From Treponema bryantii (GTDB lineage Bacteria; Spirochaetota; Spirochaetia; Treponematales; Treponemataceae), in NCBI RefSeq assembly GCF_900111035.1, contig NZ_FOFU01000003.1, positions 248,001 through 312,000 on the forward strand: a stretch of DNA of 64,000 bases. The letters are read 5' to 3'. Shown in pieces: positions 7,008 to 15,593 of this stretch (position 1 is its first letter; the number at the start of each line of letters is the position of its first letter). A model generated the notes under the pieces. The model did not search any database, had not been told where the DNA came from, and saw only the letters and a list, made by a program, of their open reading frames with translations. The position numbers and the translations under genes are program-made.

Positions 7008-8065
7008 CTGAAATTCTCCGGTATCATAGAAGTGAAAAGCTCTTTTATCTGGTCAGAGTTAAAGCGGGCACAGCCTTCTTCGATAAGGATACGGCCCTGT
7101 TCAGCAGCTTTTTTGATGCAGCCGCTGGTCTCTAACAGTGATATACATTGCTCTACAGCAGATGCTTCAATTCCCTTTGCTGCAGCTTCTTTCATATAAT
7201 CTGCGATTTTCTGTTTATCTTCCGGATGTTCTGTGGTGTGAATAAGCACTGGAAGGCTTTTTTTGCCTTCAACGATGTCATCTCCACGTTTCTTTCCAGG
7301 ATTTCCTGTTGTAAGGTTGATTACATCATCAATAATCTGAAAGCCAATACCAATATCTGCAGCAATTGCCCCGAAGCGTTCTGCCTCTTCTGCTGTAAGT
7401 CCGCCTGCAATACAACCAAGTTTTGCTGCAAGGCTTGCCAGAGTTCCGGTCTTATTTTTTACCATAGCAAGATATTCTTGTTTAGCAGGGAATACTTCAG
7501 CGTTTCTATGCCAGAAAATATCCATTGCCTGTCCAAGATGAAGGCGGCGAAGTTCATTTGTATAGGTTTTGTACAGCTCAAGCTTGAGTGAATCTGATGC
7601 ATTGAGTTGATTTATACAGACCGGAGCTTCAAAATAAAGCCAGGCAGCTGCATTAAGGGCTGTATCAAGTCCGTATGTTATATGTGCAGCTGGTTTACCT
7701 CGGCGAAGATCTGCGTTGTCTTCAATATCATCATGAATAAGACTCGCTGTATGTACAAACTCTACAAGAGCTGTAATAGAGTAGGTCTGCTCTTCTGTGA
7801 GGGCAGGTTTTCCGCCTTTTTCTTCTGTAAGTTTAGAAGCAAGTTTGTAACAGAGCATCAAAAGAAGTGGACGCCATCTTTTACCGCCAAGAGTTATCAG
7901 GGCATAATTTGGTTCAATGAGTTTATCTATATATTCAGCAGATGCGCCTTCTGGAAGTGACCCGAAGGATGCAGGTATCCAGTCTGCAGTTTTTGAGGTT
8001 TGAGGAAGTGCATTGTGCAGTGCTGTTTCTATCTTATCCAGCATCTCTTTGAATTCTGTATTCAT
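7001..8065 (-). CDS. polyprenyl/farnesyl diphosphate synthase family protein
   Basis: This 354-residue trans-prenyltransferase condenses isopentenyl diphosphate with allylic diphosphates to make the isoprenoid precursors of lipid carriers or quinones. The first aspartate-rich motif is in SLIHDDIEDNADLRRGKPAAH and the second in GIGFQIIDDVINLTTG. GGKRWRPLL near residue 57 is the diphosphate-binding KxxR region. Length is slightly above the usual 300-330. Chain length cannot be assigned by eye. The gene heads a three-gene operon. Its ATG is seven nt downstream of a TATACT box with no Shine-Dalgarno, suggesting a leaderless transcript. Confidence 0.9.
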   Translation of the reverse strand: MNTEFKEMLDKIETALHNALPQTSKTADWIPASFGSLPEGASAEYIDKLIEPNYALITLGGKRWRPLLLMLCYKLASKLTEEKGGKPALTEEQTYSITALVEFVHTASLIHDDIEDNADLRRGKPAAHITYGLDTALNAAAWLYFEAPVCINQLNASDSLKLELYKTYTNELRRLHLGQAMDIFWHRNAEVFPAKQEYLAMVKNKTGTLASLAAKLGCIAGGLTAEEAERFGAIAADIGIGFQIIDDVINLTTGNPGKKRGDDIVEGKKSLPVLIHTTEHPEDKQKIADYMKEAAAKGIEASAVEQCISLLETSGCIKKAAEQGRILIEEGCARFNSDQIKELFTSMIPENFRC

Positions 8066-8072
8066 ACTTTAA

Positions 8073-8101
8073 AGTATATAGAAGTTTTGATAAAAAGACA
8101 A
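8073..8101 (-). promoter_or_regulatory. promoter of prenyl-synthase operon, apparently leaderless
   Basis: On the minus strand: TTGTCT (8101-8096), 17 nt, TATACT (8078-8073), then seven nt to the ATG at 8065. Confidence 0.5.
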
Positions 8102-8108
8102 ATAGATA

Positions 8109-8375
8109 TTATTCACCGCTTGTACACTATTAACCCACAAGTTATCCACATTTTTAACCCACAGTGTGTCAAAATGACTTGTCAATAGTGTTTTCTAAAA
8201 AAAGTACGAAAATTTACGAAAATTTATTACAGTTGACTTAATTCTATATAATATAAAGAATTAAAAATATAGATTGAAAGCAAGCTAAAATTTTAAGTTC
8301 TTTTTAAGCAAAAGAAAGTTAAAAAGTAGTGAATAATTTGTGAAAAATTCATAAGTTATCCACAATTTATCCACC
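8109..8375. other. DnaA-box cluster in AT-rich intergenic DNA, candidate replication origin
   Basis: The gene-free stretch 8066-8463 is strongly AT-rich and holds two perfect DnaA boxes TTATCCACA (8142-8150, 8356-8364). One-mismatch boxes lie at 8109-8117 and 8367-8375 (plus strand) and 8328-8336 (minus strand). TTAACCCACA-type variants lie at about 8130 and 8155. Next to it is a parS-like palindrome. This mix resembles bacterial oriC regions. Against it, dnaA, dnaN and gyrB are not adjacent, and gene orientation does not switch cleanly here. A DnaA-titrating locus is the alternative. Confidence 0.45.
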
Positions 8376-8381
8376 GCTTTT

Positions 8382-8397
8382 GTTTCACGCGTGAAAC
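8382..8397. other. parS-like 16-bp palindrome
   Basis: GTTTCACGCGTGAAAC is a perfect 16-bp palindrome. The common parS core is GTTTCACGTGAAAC, so this copy has two extra central bases. It lies seven nt after the last DnaA box. ParB binding is inferred from resemblance only; the altered half-site spacing could weaken or prevent it. Confidence 0.35.
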
Positions 8398-8412
8398 GAA
8401 AATAAATAAAAA

Positions 8413-8442
8413 AAAAGACCTTCAGAAAACTGAAGGTCTTTT
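8413..8442 (-). terminator. terminator of the STAS gene
   Basis: A perfect 13-bp stem (8413-8425 with 8430-8442), loop of four. On the minus strand it is followed by a long T-run. It starts about 20 nt after the STAS stop codon. Confidence 0.92.
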
Positions 8443-8463
8443 GCATTCTGATTTGTTTATTAT

Positions 8464-9018
8464 TTAGCCCAGTGAAACTTCACCCATTTCGTTGATTGCG
8501 AGAATTGAGCGGCAACCTGAGCAGCGGAAGCGTCCTGATTTAGTAGCACGTAACTTCTTATTGCATACAAGACAAGAAATTACGAGTGGGAATACTGAAG
8601 AACCGGAATCTGTGCCACCGTTATTAAAGTAGGCGATAGCTTCATCTGCTGTACTCTTAATGTTGAAGAACTGAGAGAAACCAAGCAGCTGGAATACTTC
8701 GTAAACCTTTGGCTGAATTTCAAGAAGAATTACGTCTCCACCCTTTGGCTTTACAACCTTAAGGAACACTGTAAATGATCCGATTCCGGTAGAAGATACA
8801 TAATTCAATGAAGAACAATTGAAAATTAAGTTAATAAACCCTGCATCCATTACTTTCTGTATTTGTTTCTGGAAAAAGCTTGAATTGTATGTATCGATAT
8901 ATCCACTCAGATAGATAAACATTCCATGTGGTACACCTTCAGCTTTTCTCAGAGAGATAGTAAGGCTGTCATCTTTGTCGTTGTCAAAACCTGGAATAAT
9001 TCCGTTATTATTATCCAT
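8464..9018 (-). CDS. STAS-domain (anti-anti-sigma-like) protein with C-terminal zinc ribbon
   Basis: This 184-residue protein begins at the ATG at 9018, which has AGGAT upstream; a longer frame to 9066 lacks a site. Residues 25-130 form a STAS domain, with strand FIYLSGYIDTYNSSFFQKQI, then LIFNCSSLNYVSSTGIGSF, where the serine of VSSTG matches the phospho-serine of SpoIIAA-type antagonists. The tail has CLVCNK and CSGC, a four-cysteine zinc ribbon. STAS antagonists release sigma factors or regulate phosphatases after partner switching. The zinc-ribbon addition is unusual and might bind nucleic acid or a partner protein. No anti-sigma kinase gene is nearby. Confidence 0.82.
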   Translation of the reverse strand: MDNNNGIIPGFDNDKDDSLTISLRKAEGVPHGMFIYLSGYIDTYNSSFFQKQIQKVMDAGFINLIFNCSSLNYVSSTGIGSFTVFLKVVKPKGGDVILLEIQPKVYEVFQLLGFSQFFNIKSTADEAIAYFNNGGTDSGSSVFPLVISCLVCNKKLRATKSGRFRCSGCRSILAINEMGEVSLG

Positions 9019-9172
9019 ATATAATCCTATCTTCTTATTATATCTAACAAATGCATTATATGTCAAACTTATTATCGGAATAATCGTACTTTTTCTAAAT
9101 CATTTTTATATATTAAAAAAATACCATTTTTATACCGATAATTATAATGTATTATAATATATAAGGAAGATT

Positions 9173-10147
9173 ATGAGAAAAGCATTAAAACTGGCCTTAA
9201 TTTATTTTATTATTCTGATTCCTGGAACTATTCTTGGAACACTTTTATATTCTCTTTATCTGAATCTGCTTGGATTTATTGCAGGTCGTGATATTACATT
9301 TTTTAGAGATCAAGAGCTTTTTAAGTCTTTGTTTTATGTAATGTTCTGTATGCAGATTTTTATTCTTCCTTTAATCTCTTATTACAGAATCAGACATCCG
9401 GGTGGAGCGTTGCAGCTTACTGTTTATATTGTTCTTTGTGCTTTAACCTGGGCATTGTTTGTTCCATGTACTTTTAAGCTTAAGGATTTCTGTTCTCGTA
9501 AATTCACCTTTGAAAATAAAACTGAATCTCTTTCTCCGAATTATTTCAGAAAGGTTGATGATGATGTTTATTATTTTACAACGGAGTTCTGTGTATCAAC
9601 GAAGGGTAGAGCTCCGGAAGCACAGGCAATCATAATTGATACAACAGAAAATGGCGGAGTTGAATATAAAACCATTGGAGATAACTCAAATTTTGTATTG
9701 AACCGTAAGGCACAGCCTTTCCGTGAAGTTCAGCTGAAGAATATTTTTGGAGAAAATAGTAATCCGATTCCTGTGGATTTCAGACTTCTTAATTCCATGA
9801 TAAGTGGTGCTTATTCTGGTGGTATTCAGCATATTCTTACTTTAATCTCTTTTGTACTACTTCTTTGTTCAGTTTATGGAATTACAAATTTCTTTGACTG
9901 GAGACTTTTAAATGCAGTAATCCTGTTTATTACAACTGCGCTTATTCTGTGTCTTAATTCTGTATATTTTACTCCGATGTTTGATTCTATAAAAACGACA
10001 ATTATGACTAAGACTTTTCTTAAGGCACTTAGTGGAATAGTAAGCGAGCCTTTGCTTTTTATACTCAACTGTTTCTTTGCTTTCCTTTTTATAACCTCTG
10101 GTGTTGTAAAGTTTGCAATCCGAAAGCATGCTAAAAAGGCTAGATAG
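9173..10147 (+). CDS. integral membrane protein, function unknown
   Basis: The 324-residue product is not recognised. Hydrophobic helices occur at about residues 7-30, 52-70, 79-102, 215-235, 243-262 and 285-308, enclosing a polar, probably extracytoplasmic segment (about 105-210) rich in beta-strand-like sequence. No catalytic motif is evident. The next gene starts 11 nt after its stop and is also a membrane protein with a large soluble middle, so the two probably form a complex. A Shine-Dalgarno AAGGAAG lies before the ATG; several TATAAT-like boxes precede it in the AT-rich region shared with the divergent STAS gene. Confidence 0.7.
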   Translation: MRKALKLALIYFIILIPGTILGTLLYSLYLNLLGFIAGRDITFFRDQELFKSLFYVMFCMQIFILPLISYYRIRHPGGALQLTVYIVLCALTWALFVPCTFKLKDFCSRKFTFENKTESLSPNYFRKVDDDVYYFTTEFCVSTKGRAPEAQAIIIDTTENGGVEYKTIGDNSNFVLNRKAQPFREVQLKNIFGENSNPIPVDFRLLNSMISGAYSGGIQHILTLISFVLLLCSVYGITNFFDWRLLNAVILFITTALILCLNSVYFTPMFDSIKTTIMTKTFLKALSGIVSEPLLFILNCFFAFLFITSGVVKFAIRKHAKKAR

Positions 10148-10158
10148 GGGAAGAGAAT

Positions 10159-11994
10159 ATGAAAAAATTAGTTGGCATACTTTCTATATTCGTAGCAATC
10201 GGACTTGTAGTCAGTTTTGTTGCAGGTTTTATGAGCAATATTCCTGCTGCTGTTCCAGAATCTTCTGTTGTTGTTTATAAAATAATGACAAGCCTTCAGA
10301 ACTTTGGAAGATATATTCCTGGTGTTGTGATAACAGGTTTTGTTGTAAGCTGCTCAGTGCATTTTGGTCGTAATCCGGAAGGAAGTACAGAACGTTTCTC
10401 AAAGGCTATGATGGAACGTTTTAAGATGGTTATGATTGTTTCAATTTCGATTGCTTTCTTTTTGACTGTATGTTCTGAAGTATTAGGCCTTCTTACTGCA
10501 AATAAAAAAGCTTCGATTATAAATCGTCCTAAAATTGTTAATGATTATATCAATGTTGGAAACAAGCTTTTTGATAACGGCTATTACGAGCGTGCCATGA
10601 ATTATGCAGAAGCTGCTCTTAAACTCAGCCCGAATGAGAAAAATGCAATCAATCTGAAAGATCGTGCTGACGTAGAGATTAACCGTGCCCGTACTTCAAA
10701 TATCCGTTTTAAGCTTTATGAATCTGTTGAAGAAGCTGAAAAGGTAGATCGTGTTGTAATTGATGCAAAGCAGATAAATGAGGTTTATCAGTTATATGAA
10801 AAAGCTCAGTCGGCCTTTGATAAAAAAGAATGGTTCAATGCACATTATTATTCAGAACTTGGAATTAAGCTTGCTACTCCAAAGGATCCGAATCTTGAAG
10901 AATTGAAAAAGCTTTCTACAGCAGCCTGGAATAATCTTACTGAATATCATAATCTTGCAAAAACAGAAGGGCAGTTAATTTTTGAAAAGAAGTATCAGGG
11001 ATATCTTGCTCTTGTTCAAAAAGATGATTTGAAAGCTTATTATATTTTCCGCGAGCTTTATCAGTCTTCGCGCGAAATGCAGTCTGATCCGGATGTTGTT
11101 TTCTATCTTGAGATTGCTGAAAACCGTATCAATGAACGCAGTTTCTTTGTAGATGAAACCTTCGAACTTAAGAGTTTTGAAAGCGCAAATGATATTTATT
11201 TTGCCTATGAATATGCAGACGGTTCACGCGATATTGTCTATTTTAAGGGAATGACAACAGTTGCTTCTACCGGCAATTCCATTCAGTATCTGCGTGGATT
11301 AACTGTAGTTTCTATAAGCCGCAATGGTGATGTTTTCAGAACAATGACGGTTCCTTATGCTAAGGTTCTTCCTGTTTCTGTAAAAACCCTTACTCCAACT
11401 ACAAAGGCTCTTATGGGAATTGATGACAGTATTGACTGTGTTCCATATATTCTGCTGAAGTCTGTGGGTAGAGACTCCCCTGATATTCATAATGAACCGC
11501 TTTATACATATCAGAATGGAGAAACTGCAACGACACCAGAGTATCTGCTGCTTTCAATTCCTTATGATGATTTCCTGCTGCTGGAGCGTTCAACTTCAAC
11601 CCCGGAATCTATGTCATTGCCTTCTTTGATTAAGCTTGTTCGAATGGCAGAAAAATATGGTTTCTGTACTGAGGTTTACGGTCAGTCACTTATGAACAGA
11701 ATGTATTTCCCGTTGTGGATTCTTGTGATTTTTGTTCTGCTCGCAGGCTTCGGCTGGAATAACAGAATTGATGTGAACCAGTATTTTAAGTTCTCGTGGG
11801 CCTTTGCCTTTATTCCGTTTATTCTTATTTCGATGCTTTTCAATAAGATGATGATGTTCCTGTTCCGTCTCATAAACTACGTTCTGTTAGGTGGACTTGG
11901 AATTTCAGGCGGTATGATAACAGGACTAGTCCTTTACATCATCATGTTGATTTGTGTATCCGTTTTGTTTGTTTCAAGACATTCAAGAGTTTAA
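10159..11994 (+). CDS. large membrane protein with TPR-like middle region, function unknown
   Basis: This 611-residue protein has N-terminal helices at about 5-27, 50-68 and 92-115. A TPR-like stretch follows (about 128-290; for example FDNGYYERAMNYAEAALKLS, then WFNAHYYSELGIKL), then a beta-rich domain (about 325-480) and at least three C-terminal helices (about 512-530, 545-562 and 575-605). The layout suggests an envelope complex subunit with a large soluble part. It is translated from an AGGGGAAGAG site 11 nt after the preceding membrane-protein gene. Its stop shares TTAA with the stop of the convergent coaE gene. No known family is assigned. Confidence 0.7.
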   Translation: MKKLVGILSIFVAIGLVVSFVAGFMSNIPAAVPESSVVVYKIMTSLQNFGRYIPGVVITGFVVSCSVHFGRNPEGSTERFSKAMMERFKMVMIVSISIAFFLTVCSEVLGLLTANKKASIINRPKIVNDYINVGNKLFDNGYYERAMNYAEAALKLSPNEKNAINLKDRADVEINRARTSNIRFKLYESVEEAEKVDRVVIDAKQINEVYQLYEKAQSAFDKKEWFNAHYYSELGIKLATPKDPNLEELKKLSTAAWNNLTEYHNLAKTEGQLIFEKKYQGYLALVQKDDLKAYYIFRELYQSSREMQSDPDVVFYLEIAENRINERSFFVDETFELKSFESANDIYFAYEYADGSRDIVYFKGMTTVASTGNSIQYLRGLTVVSISRNGDVFRTMTVPYAKVLPVSVKTLTPTTKALMGIDDSIDCVPYILLKSVGRDSPDIHNEPLYTYQNGETATTPEYLLLSIPYDDFLLLERSTSTPESMSLPSLIKLVRMAEKYGFCTEVYGQSLMNRMYFPLWILVIFVLLAGFGWNNRIDVNQYFKFSWAFAFIPFILISMLFNKMMMFLFRLINYVLLGGLGISGGMITGLVLYIIMLICVSVLFVSRHSRV

Positions 11995-12581
11995 TTCTGA
12001 ATTATCTCTAAAGGAATTCCAGACTTTTTATATTCTCTTAATAAGTTCCGCTGTGCATGAAAACGGCGGAATATTTGTCTGTAAGACAGATGATCTCGGC
12101 GACGGGCACGTCTGAGTCGTGTAAGACGGGGAGCTGTTACAAACAGGATTTTTTCACAGCGGGCGAGAAGCTCCGGAGTCTTATAAAGCACGGTTGCATT
12201 TATAATTGTTTTTTTGTGTTCTTTTATAAAATCATCTATTTTTTTTGTTATGATAGGATACACAATTGATTCCTGAATCTTGAGCAGTTCTGGAATTGCA
12301 AACAGGAGCTTACCGAGGGAGCGTCGATCGATTGTGCCGTCAATTCTGGTAAGTTTGAGATTCTGCTGTTCGGCATAAGGAATAAAAGTGTCGAGGATTC
12401 GATCTTTTGCAATTTCGATGGCTTCGTGAACGAGAATATCTGCGTCCACGGATGCCCATCCATCTTTTTCCATTTGAGAACAGATATAGTTTTTGCCGGC
12501 GGCCATTGGGCCGACTACGGCGATTACCTGAGTTCCTGTTGTATTATCTGCTGTTGATGCCTTACTGCCTTTGTCGAACAT
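11991..12581 (-). CDS. coaE: dephospho-CoA kinase
   Basis: This 196-residue P-loop kinase catalyses the last step of CoA synthesis, ATP-dependent 3'-phosphorylation of dephospho-CoA. N-terminal VIAVVGPMAAGKNYICSQM is the Walker A region, and WASVDADILVHEAI matches the family's D-A-D substrate motif. GTIDRRSLGKLLF and ARLTRLRRARRRD are the usual downstream helices. Walker A ends GKN rather than the expected GKS/T, so the metal-coordinating hydroxyl is replaced by asparagine. Its ATG overlaps the polA stop by one base (TAATG), giving translational coupling; coaE next to polA is a recurring bacterial arrangement (from memory). Confidence 0.85.
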   Translation of the reverse strand: MFDKGSKASTADNTTGTQVIAVVGPMAAGKNYICSQMEKDGWASVDADILVHEAIEIAKDRILDTFIPYAEQQNLKLTRIDGTIDRRSLGKLLFAIPELLKIQESIVYPIITKKIDDFIKEHKKTIINATVLYKTPELLARCEKILFVTAPRLTRLRRARRRDHLSYRQIFRRFHAQRNLLREYKKSGIPLEIIQN

Positions 12582-15472
12582 TAGTGGAATTCTCCCCAGT
12601 TTTTGCCGTGTTCAATGCTTACGCGGAGCGGAACGTTGAGTTTGACAGCGTTTTCCATTTTATCTTTTATGAGCGCGATTGTTGCGTCGATTGTTGCCTG
12701 GCCGTCCGGACATTCAAAAATCAGTTCGTCGTGTACCTGAAGAAGGAGACGGGCTGGAGATTTTGATTCCTCGAGGGCGGCAGAAACTGCGAGCATTGCT
12801 TTTTTTACGATGTCTGCAGCAGAGCCCTGAACCGGTGTATTTACAGCGATTCGTTCTGCAGCTGATTTTTCTACCTTATTTCGGCTGTTGATTGCAAGAA
12901 TTGGACGGCGGCGTCCAAAGATTGTTTCTACATAGCCTGTCTGTTCTGCTTTCTGAATTGTTTCTTTGATAAAGGCATCTACGCTGCTGTACATGCGGAA
13001 GTAGTTATCAATGAACATTGAAGCCTGTGTGCGGGAAATGCCAAGGTCGTTTGCAAGGCGGAATGCAGACATTCCGTAAATTACACCAAAGTTGATTGTT
13101 TTAGCGGTACGGCGCATATCCGGGGTAACGGCATCTGGCTCAACTCCGTATATGAGGGCAGCTGTTGCCTTGTGAACGTCTGTTCCTTCATTGAAGGCTT
13201 TGCACATATTTACGTCGTTTGAAAGATGTGCGAGTACTACAAGTTCAATCTGTGCGTAGTCGGCAGAGATCAGGACTTTTCCGTCTGGAGCTGTGAAAGC
13301 TGAACGGATGCGGCGGCCGGCTTCGTTTCGTACCGGAATATTCTGAAGGTTTGGTTCGCGGCATGAGAGACGGCCGGTGGCGGTTCCTGTCTGCACGAAA
13401 TCTGTATGGATGCGGCCCTGGTTGTCTGTAAGCTTTGGAAGTGTTTCAACATATGTTGATTTGAGCTTTGCCATTTCGCGGTAGTCGAGAATCATGCGAG
13501 GGACTGGATCGAGGGCAGCGAGTTCTTCGAGAACGGAAGTATCTGTTGAGTAGCCGGTTTTTGTTTTCTTTCCGGCTTTGAGTCCGCGTTCTTCAAAGAG
13601 AACTGTCTGAAGCTGTTTTGGAGATGCAATATTGAACTCATGGCCAACTTCTTTGTAGATTGCCTGCTCGGCCTGTTCGATTCCTTCTGTGAGTTCCTTG
13701 TTGTAGGCGTGGAGTGTAGCGGTATCCAGATGGATTCCGGTGAGCTCCATGCGGGTGAGAACGGGGAGGATGGACATTTCGAGTGCGAAGAGTTCGTTTG
13801 TGTTCTGCTGTTTGTTATAGAGCTTGAGTGTAAAGTCGGCGTCTTCGGCGGCGTATGGTGCGGCTTTTTCGAGTGGAACGTCGGCGAAGGTCTGGCCTTT
13901 TGAGACGAGTTCTGAGAACTCAATTCCTTTAAGGCCGAGTACTGTTTCTCCGAGGAATTCGAGTGAGTAGCCGTTTTTGCCAAGTCGTTCAGGATTTTGA
14001 AGCCAGGCGTATATCATTGTGTCGTGAAGTTTTGCCTTTAAGATCTTATTGATGATAGTGTCTGCGTCTTTAAAGCCTGCTTTTCTGATGTTTGTGGCAA
14101 GAACTTTGAGGTCGAACTTGGCGTTGTGCATTACTAAGGTGATGTCTGCGTCAAAGAGGCGGAGAAGCTGTGTGAGTGCGTCTTTGAGAGGAACTCCAAC
14201 AGATTCAGAGAAGAGATCTCCGCCGTCGCGGGAGATTGGTATGTATACGGCTTTTCCTTCTTCACAGCAGAGGGAGAAGCCGAGGATGTTTGCGGTGATT
14301 GTATCGAGGCCGTCGGTTTCGCTGTCGTAGGAAACGGCCTTTGATTTGAGAGCTGAATCTATATAAGCTGTGAGGTATGCTAGAGTTGTGAGGGCCTTGT
14401 AAGATGAAGTGTCGTTTTGGGTGATTGAATGAATAATCGAGTTCTCTGATGAAGGACAATCAGGCATAGCCTGATTGTGCGCATTTTGGTGGTCAAGCCT
14501 AAAACAACCCGCTGCCGCAGCTTGTTTTTTAACGGCTTCCCCATTAGAGCGGGGGAAGACTTCCCCTCCTGCCTGTCCATTTTCAACTCCAAGAGCAGCG
14601 TAACTTTTGGCTACGGCCGGAACACCGAAGCTCATGAGGAGGTCGGCGGCGGCGTGGTAGTTGAAGGTGTATTTGTCGGAATTGATGGCGGCGTCGATGT
14701 CAGGACACGGAACGGTGTCGCAGAGGCGGACGAGGTCGCGGCTGAAGTAGGCATCTTTTTTACCGTCGGCGAGCTTTTTCTGCATTGCGCCTTTGATTTC
14801 GTCGATGTGGGCGTAGATGCCGTCGAGGTCGCCGTAATCGCCCAGGAGTTTGGAAGCGGTTTTTACGCCGACTCCGTGAACGCCAGGAATATTGTCGGCG
14901 GTGTCTCCATAGAGGGAAAGCAGGTCGAGGAGCTGAGGAGGCTTTACACCCCATTCGGCTTCAACGCCTTCTATGCCGGTTACCTTCCAAGTGTTGGCGC
15001 CTGTTTCGGGTTTCATAATCTGAGTGGTTTCGTCTACGAGCTGCATGAGGTCTTTGTCACCACTGAGGATGCGGCAGGTGCGGCCTGTTTCGCGGCACTT
15101 GCGGGCTACGGTTGCAATGATGTCGTCTGCTTCGTAGCCGTCGCACTGAAGAACCGGGATTCCGAGGGCTTTGAGGGTGTCGCAGATCCACGGAATCTGT
15201 GCGTGAAGATCTTCTGGAGTTTTTGGGCGGGTTGCCTTGTACTGGTCGTACATTTCGTGACGGAAGGTTTTAGTTTTGCTGTCCATGGCTGCAACTATGT
15301 AACCTGGCTTGTAATGTTCAAGGATAAAATGAAAGTTTCTGAAAAAGCCGAAGAGGGCCGAAACGTTTTCGCCGCGCGGATTTGTAAGCGGGCGGTTTAT
15401 AAATGCAAAATAGCTTCTGAAAATTAAGCCATAACTGTCTAATACGTATACTGTTTTGTCATCAAATTCCAT
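12581..15472 (-). CDS. polA: DNA polymerase I
   Basis: This 963-residue three-domain enzyme serves repair and Okazaki-fragment processing. The 5'-3' nuclease spans about 1-290 (GYEADDIIA, SGDKDLMQLVD). A proofreading 3'-5' exonuclease spans about 370-560 with intact acidic residues (SYDSETDGLD, MHNAKFDLK, YAAEDADFTL). The polymerase fills the rest (GRLSCREPNLQNIPVR, ADYAQIELV, RRTAKTINFGVIYG, LLQVHDELIFE). The nuclease-exonuclease linker (about 298-360) is unusually long and is built from palindromic DNA (14456-14478, 14547-14568). The ATG is six nt downstream of a TAAAAT box without a Shine-Dalgarno. coaE is co-transcribed behind it. Confidence 0.97.
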   Translation of the reverse strand: MEFDDKTVYVLDSYGLIFRSYFAFINRPLTNPRGENVSALFGFFRNFHFILEHYKPGYIVAAMDSKTKTFRHEMYDQYKATRPKTPEDLHAQIPWICDTLKALGIPVLQCDGYEADDIIATVARKCRETGRTCRILSGDKDLMQLVDETTQIMKPETGANTWKVTGIEGVEAEWGVKPPQLLDLLSLYGDTADNIPGVHGVGVKTASKLLGDYGDLDGIYAHIDEIKGAMQKKLADGKKDAYFSRDLVRLCDTVPCPDIDAAINSDKYTFNYHAAADLLMSFGVPAVAKSYAALGVENGQAGGEVFPRSNGEAVKKQAAAAGCFRLDHQNAHNQAMPDCPSSENSIIHSITQNDTSSYKALTTLAYLTAYIDSALKSKAVSYDSETDGLDTITANILGFSLCCEEGKAVYIPISRDGGDLFSESVGVPLKDALTQLLRLFDADITLVMHNAKFDLKVLATNIRKAGFKDADTIINKILKAKLHDTMIYAWLQNPERLGKNGYSLEFLGETVLGLKGIEFSELVSKGQTFADVPLEKAAPYAAEDADFTLKLYNKQQNTNELFALEMSILPVLTRMELTGIHLDTATLHAYNKELTEGIEQAEQAIYKEVGHEFNIASPKQLQTVLFEERGLKAGKKTKTGYSTDTSVLEELAALDPVPRMILDYREMAKLKSTYVETLPKLTDNQGRIHTDFVQTGTATGRLSCREPNLQNIPVRNEAGRRIRSAFTAPDGKVLISADYAQIELVVLAHLSNDVNMCKAFNEGTDVHKATAALIYGVEPDAVTPDMRRTAKTINFGVIYGMSAFRLANDLGISRTQASMFIDNYFRMYSSVDAFIKETIQKAEQTGYVETIFGRRRPILAINSRNKVEKSAAERIAVNTPVQGSAADIVKKAMLAVSAALEESKSPARLLLQVHDELIFECPDGQATIDATIALIKDKMENAVKLNVPLRVSIEHGKNWGEFH
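14456..14478. repeat. perfect palindrome within the polA linker
   Basis: 10-bp arms ACAATCAGGC and GCCTGATTGT are separated by ATA. The palindrome is translated as part of the linker (about residues 332-339). Confidence 0.7.
14547..14568 (+). repeat. partial copy of the GC-rich palindromic element in the polA linker
   Basis: GAGCGGGGGAAGACTTCCCC plus two bases resembles the right-hand hairpin of copies A and C (GAGC, a G-run, GA/AG-rich loop, C-run, TC). The left half is not recognisable here. It lies antisense to polA and is translated in frame near residues 302-309. Homology is likely but rests on a short match. Confidence 0.5.
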
Positions 15473-15478
15473 GAGAAC

Positions 15479-15507
15479 ATTTTAGACAAAAAGAGGGCTT
15501 CAAACAA
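15479..15507 (-). promoter_or_regulatory. promoter of polA-coaE, apparently leaderless
   Basis: On the minus strand: TTGTTT (15507-15502), 17 nt, TAAAAT (15484-15479), then six nt to the ATG at 15472. No Shine-Dalgarno is present. Confidence 0.5.
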
Positions 15508-15593
15508 GGGTACTTTTCATCTATTTTTGTAGACAATATTTCAATTTTTTCTGAAATGGCGGTGTATAATAATATCGTACAGGAGATTTTTGT

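Noticed and set aside
8233-8257. TTGACT followed by TATAAT/TATAAA in the DnaA-box region as a promoter
   Set aside because: Spacing is only 8 or 13 nt and no gene starts downstream on that strand.
8382-8397. Calling the palindrome a definite parS site
   Set aside because: It has two extra central bases compared with the usual 14-bp core, so only a parS-like label is justified.
14477-15427. Long open frame antisense to polA (about 316 codons)
   Set aside because: It lies over the fully supported 5'-3' nuclease domain, has no promoter or ribosome site, and its sequence shows skewed valine/glycine/phenylalanine content typical of a shadow frame in G/C-richer DNA.
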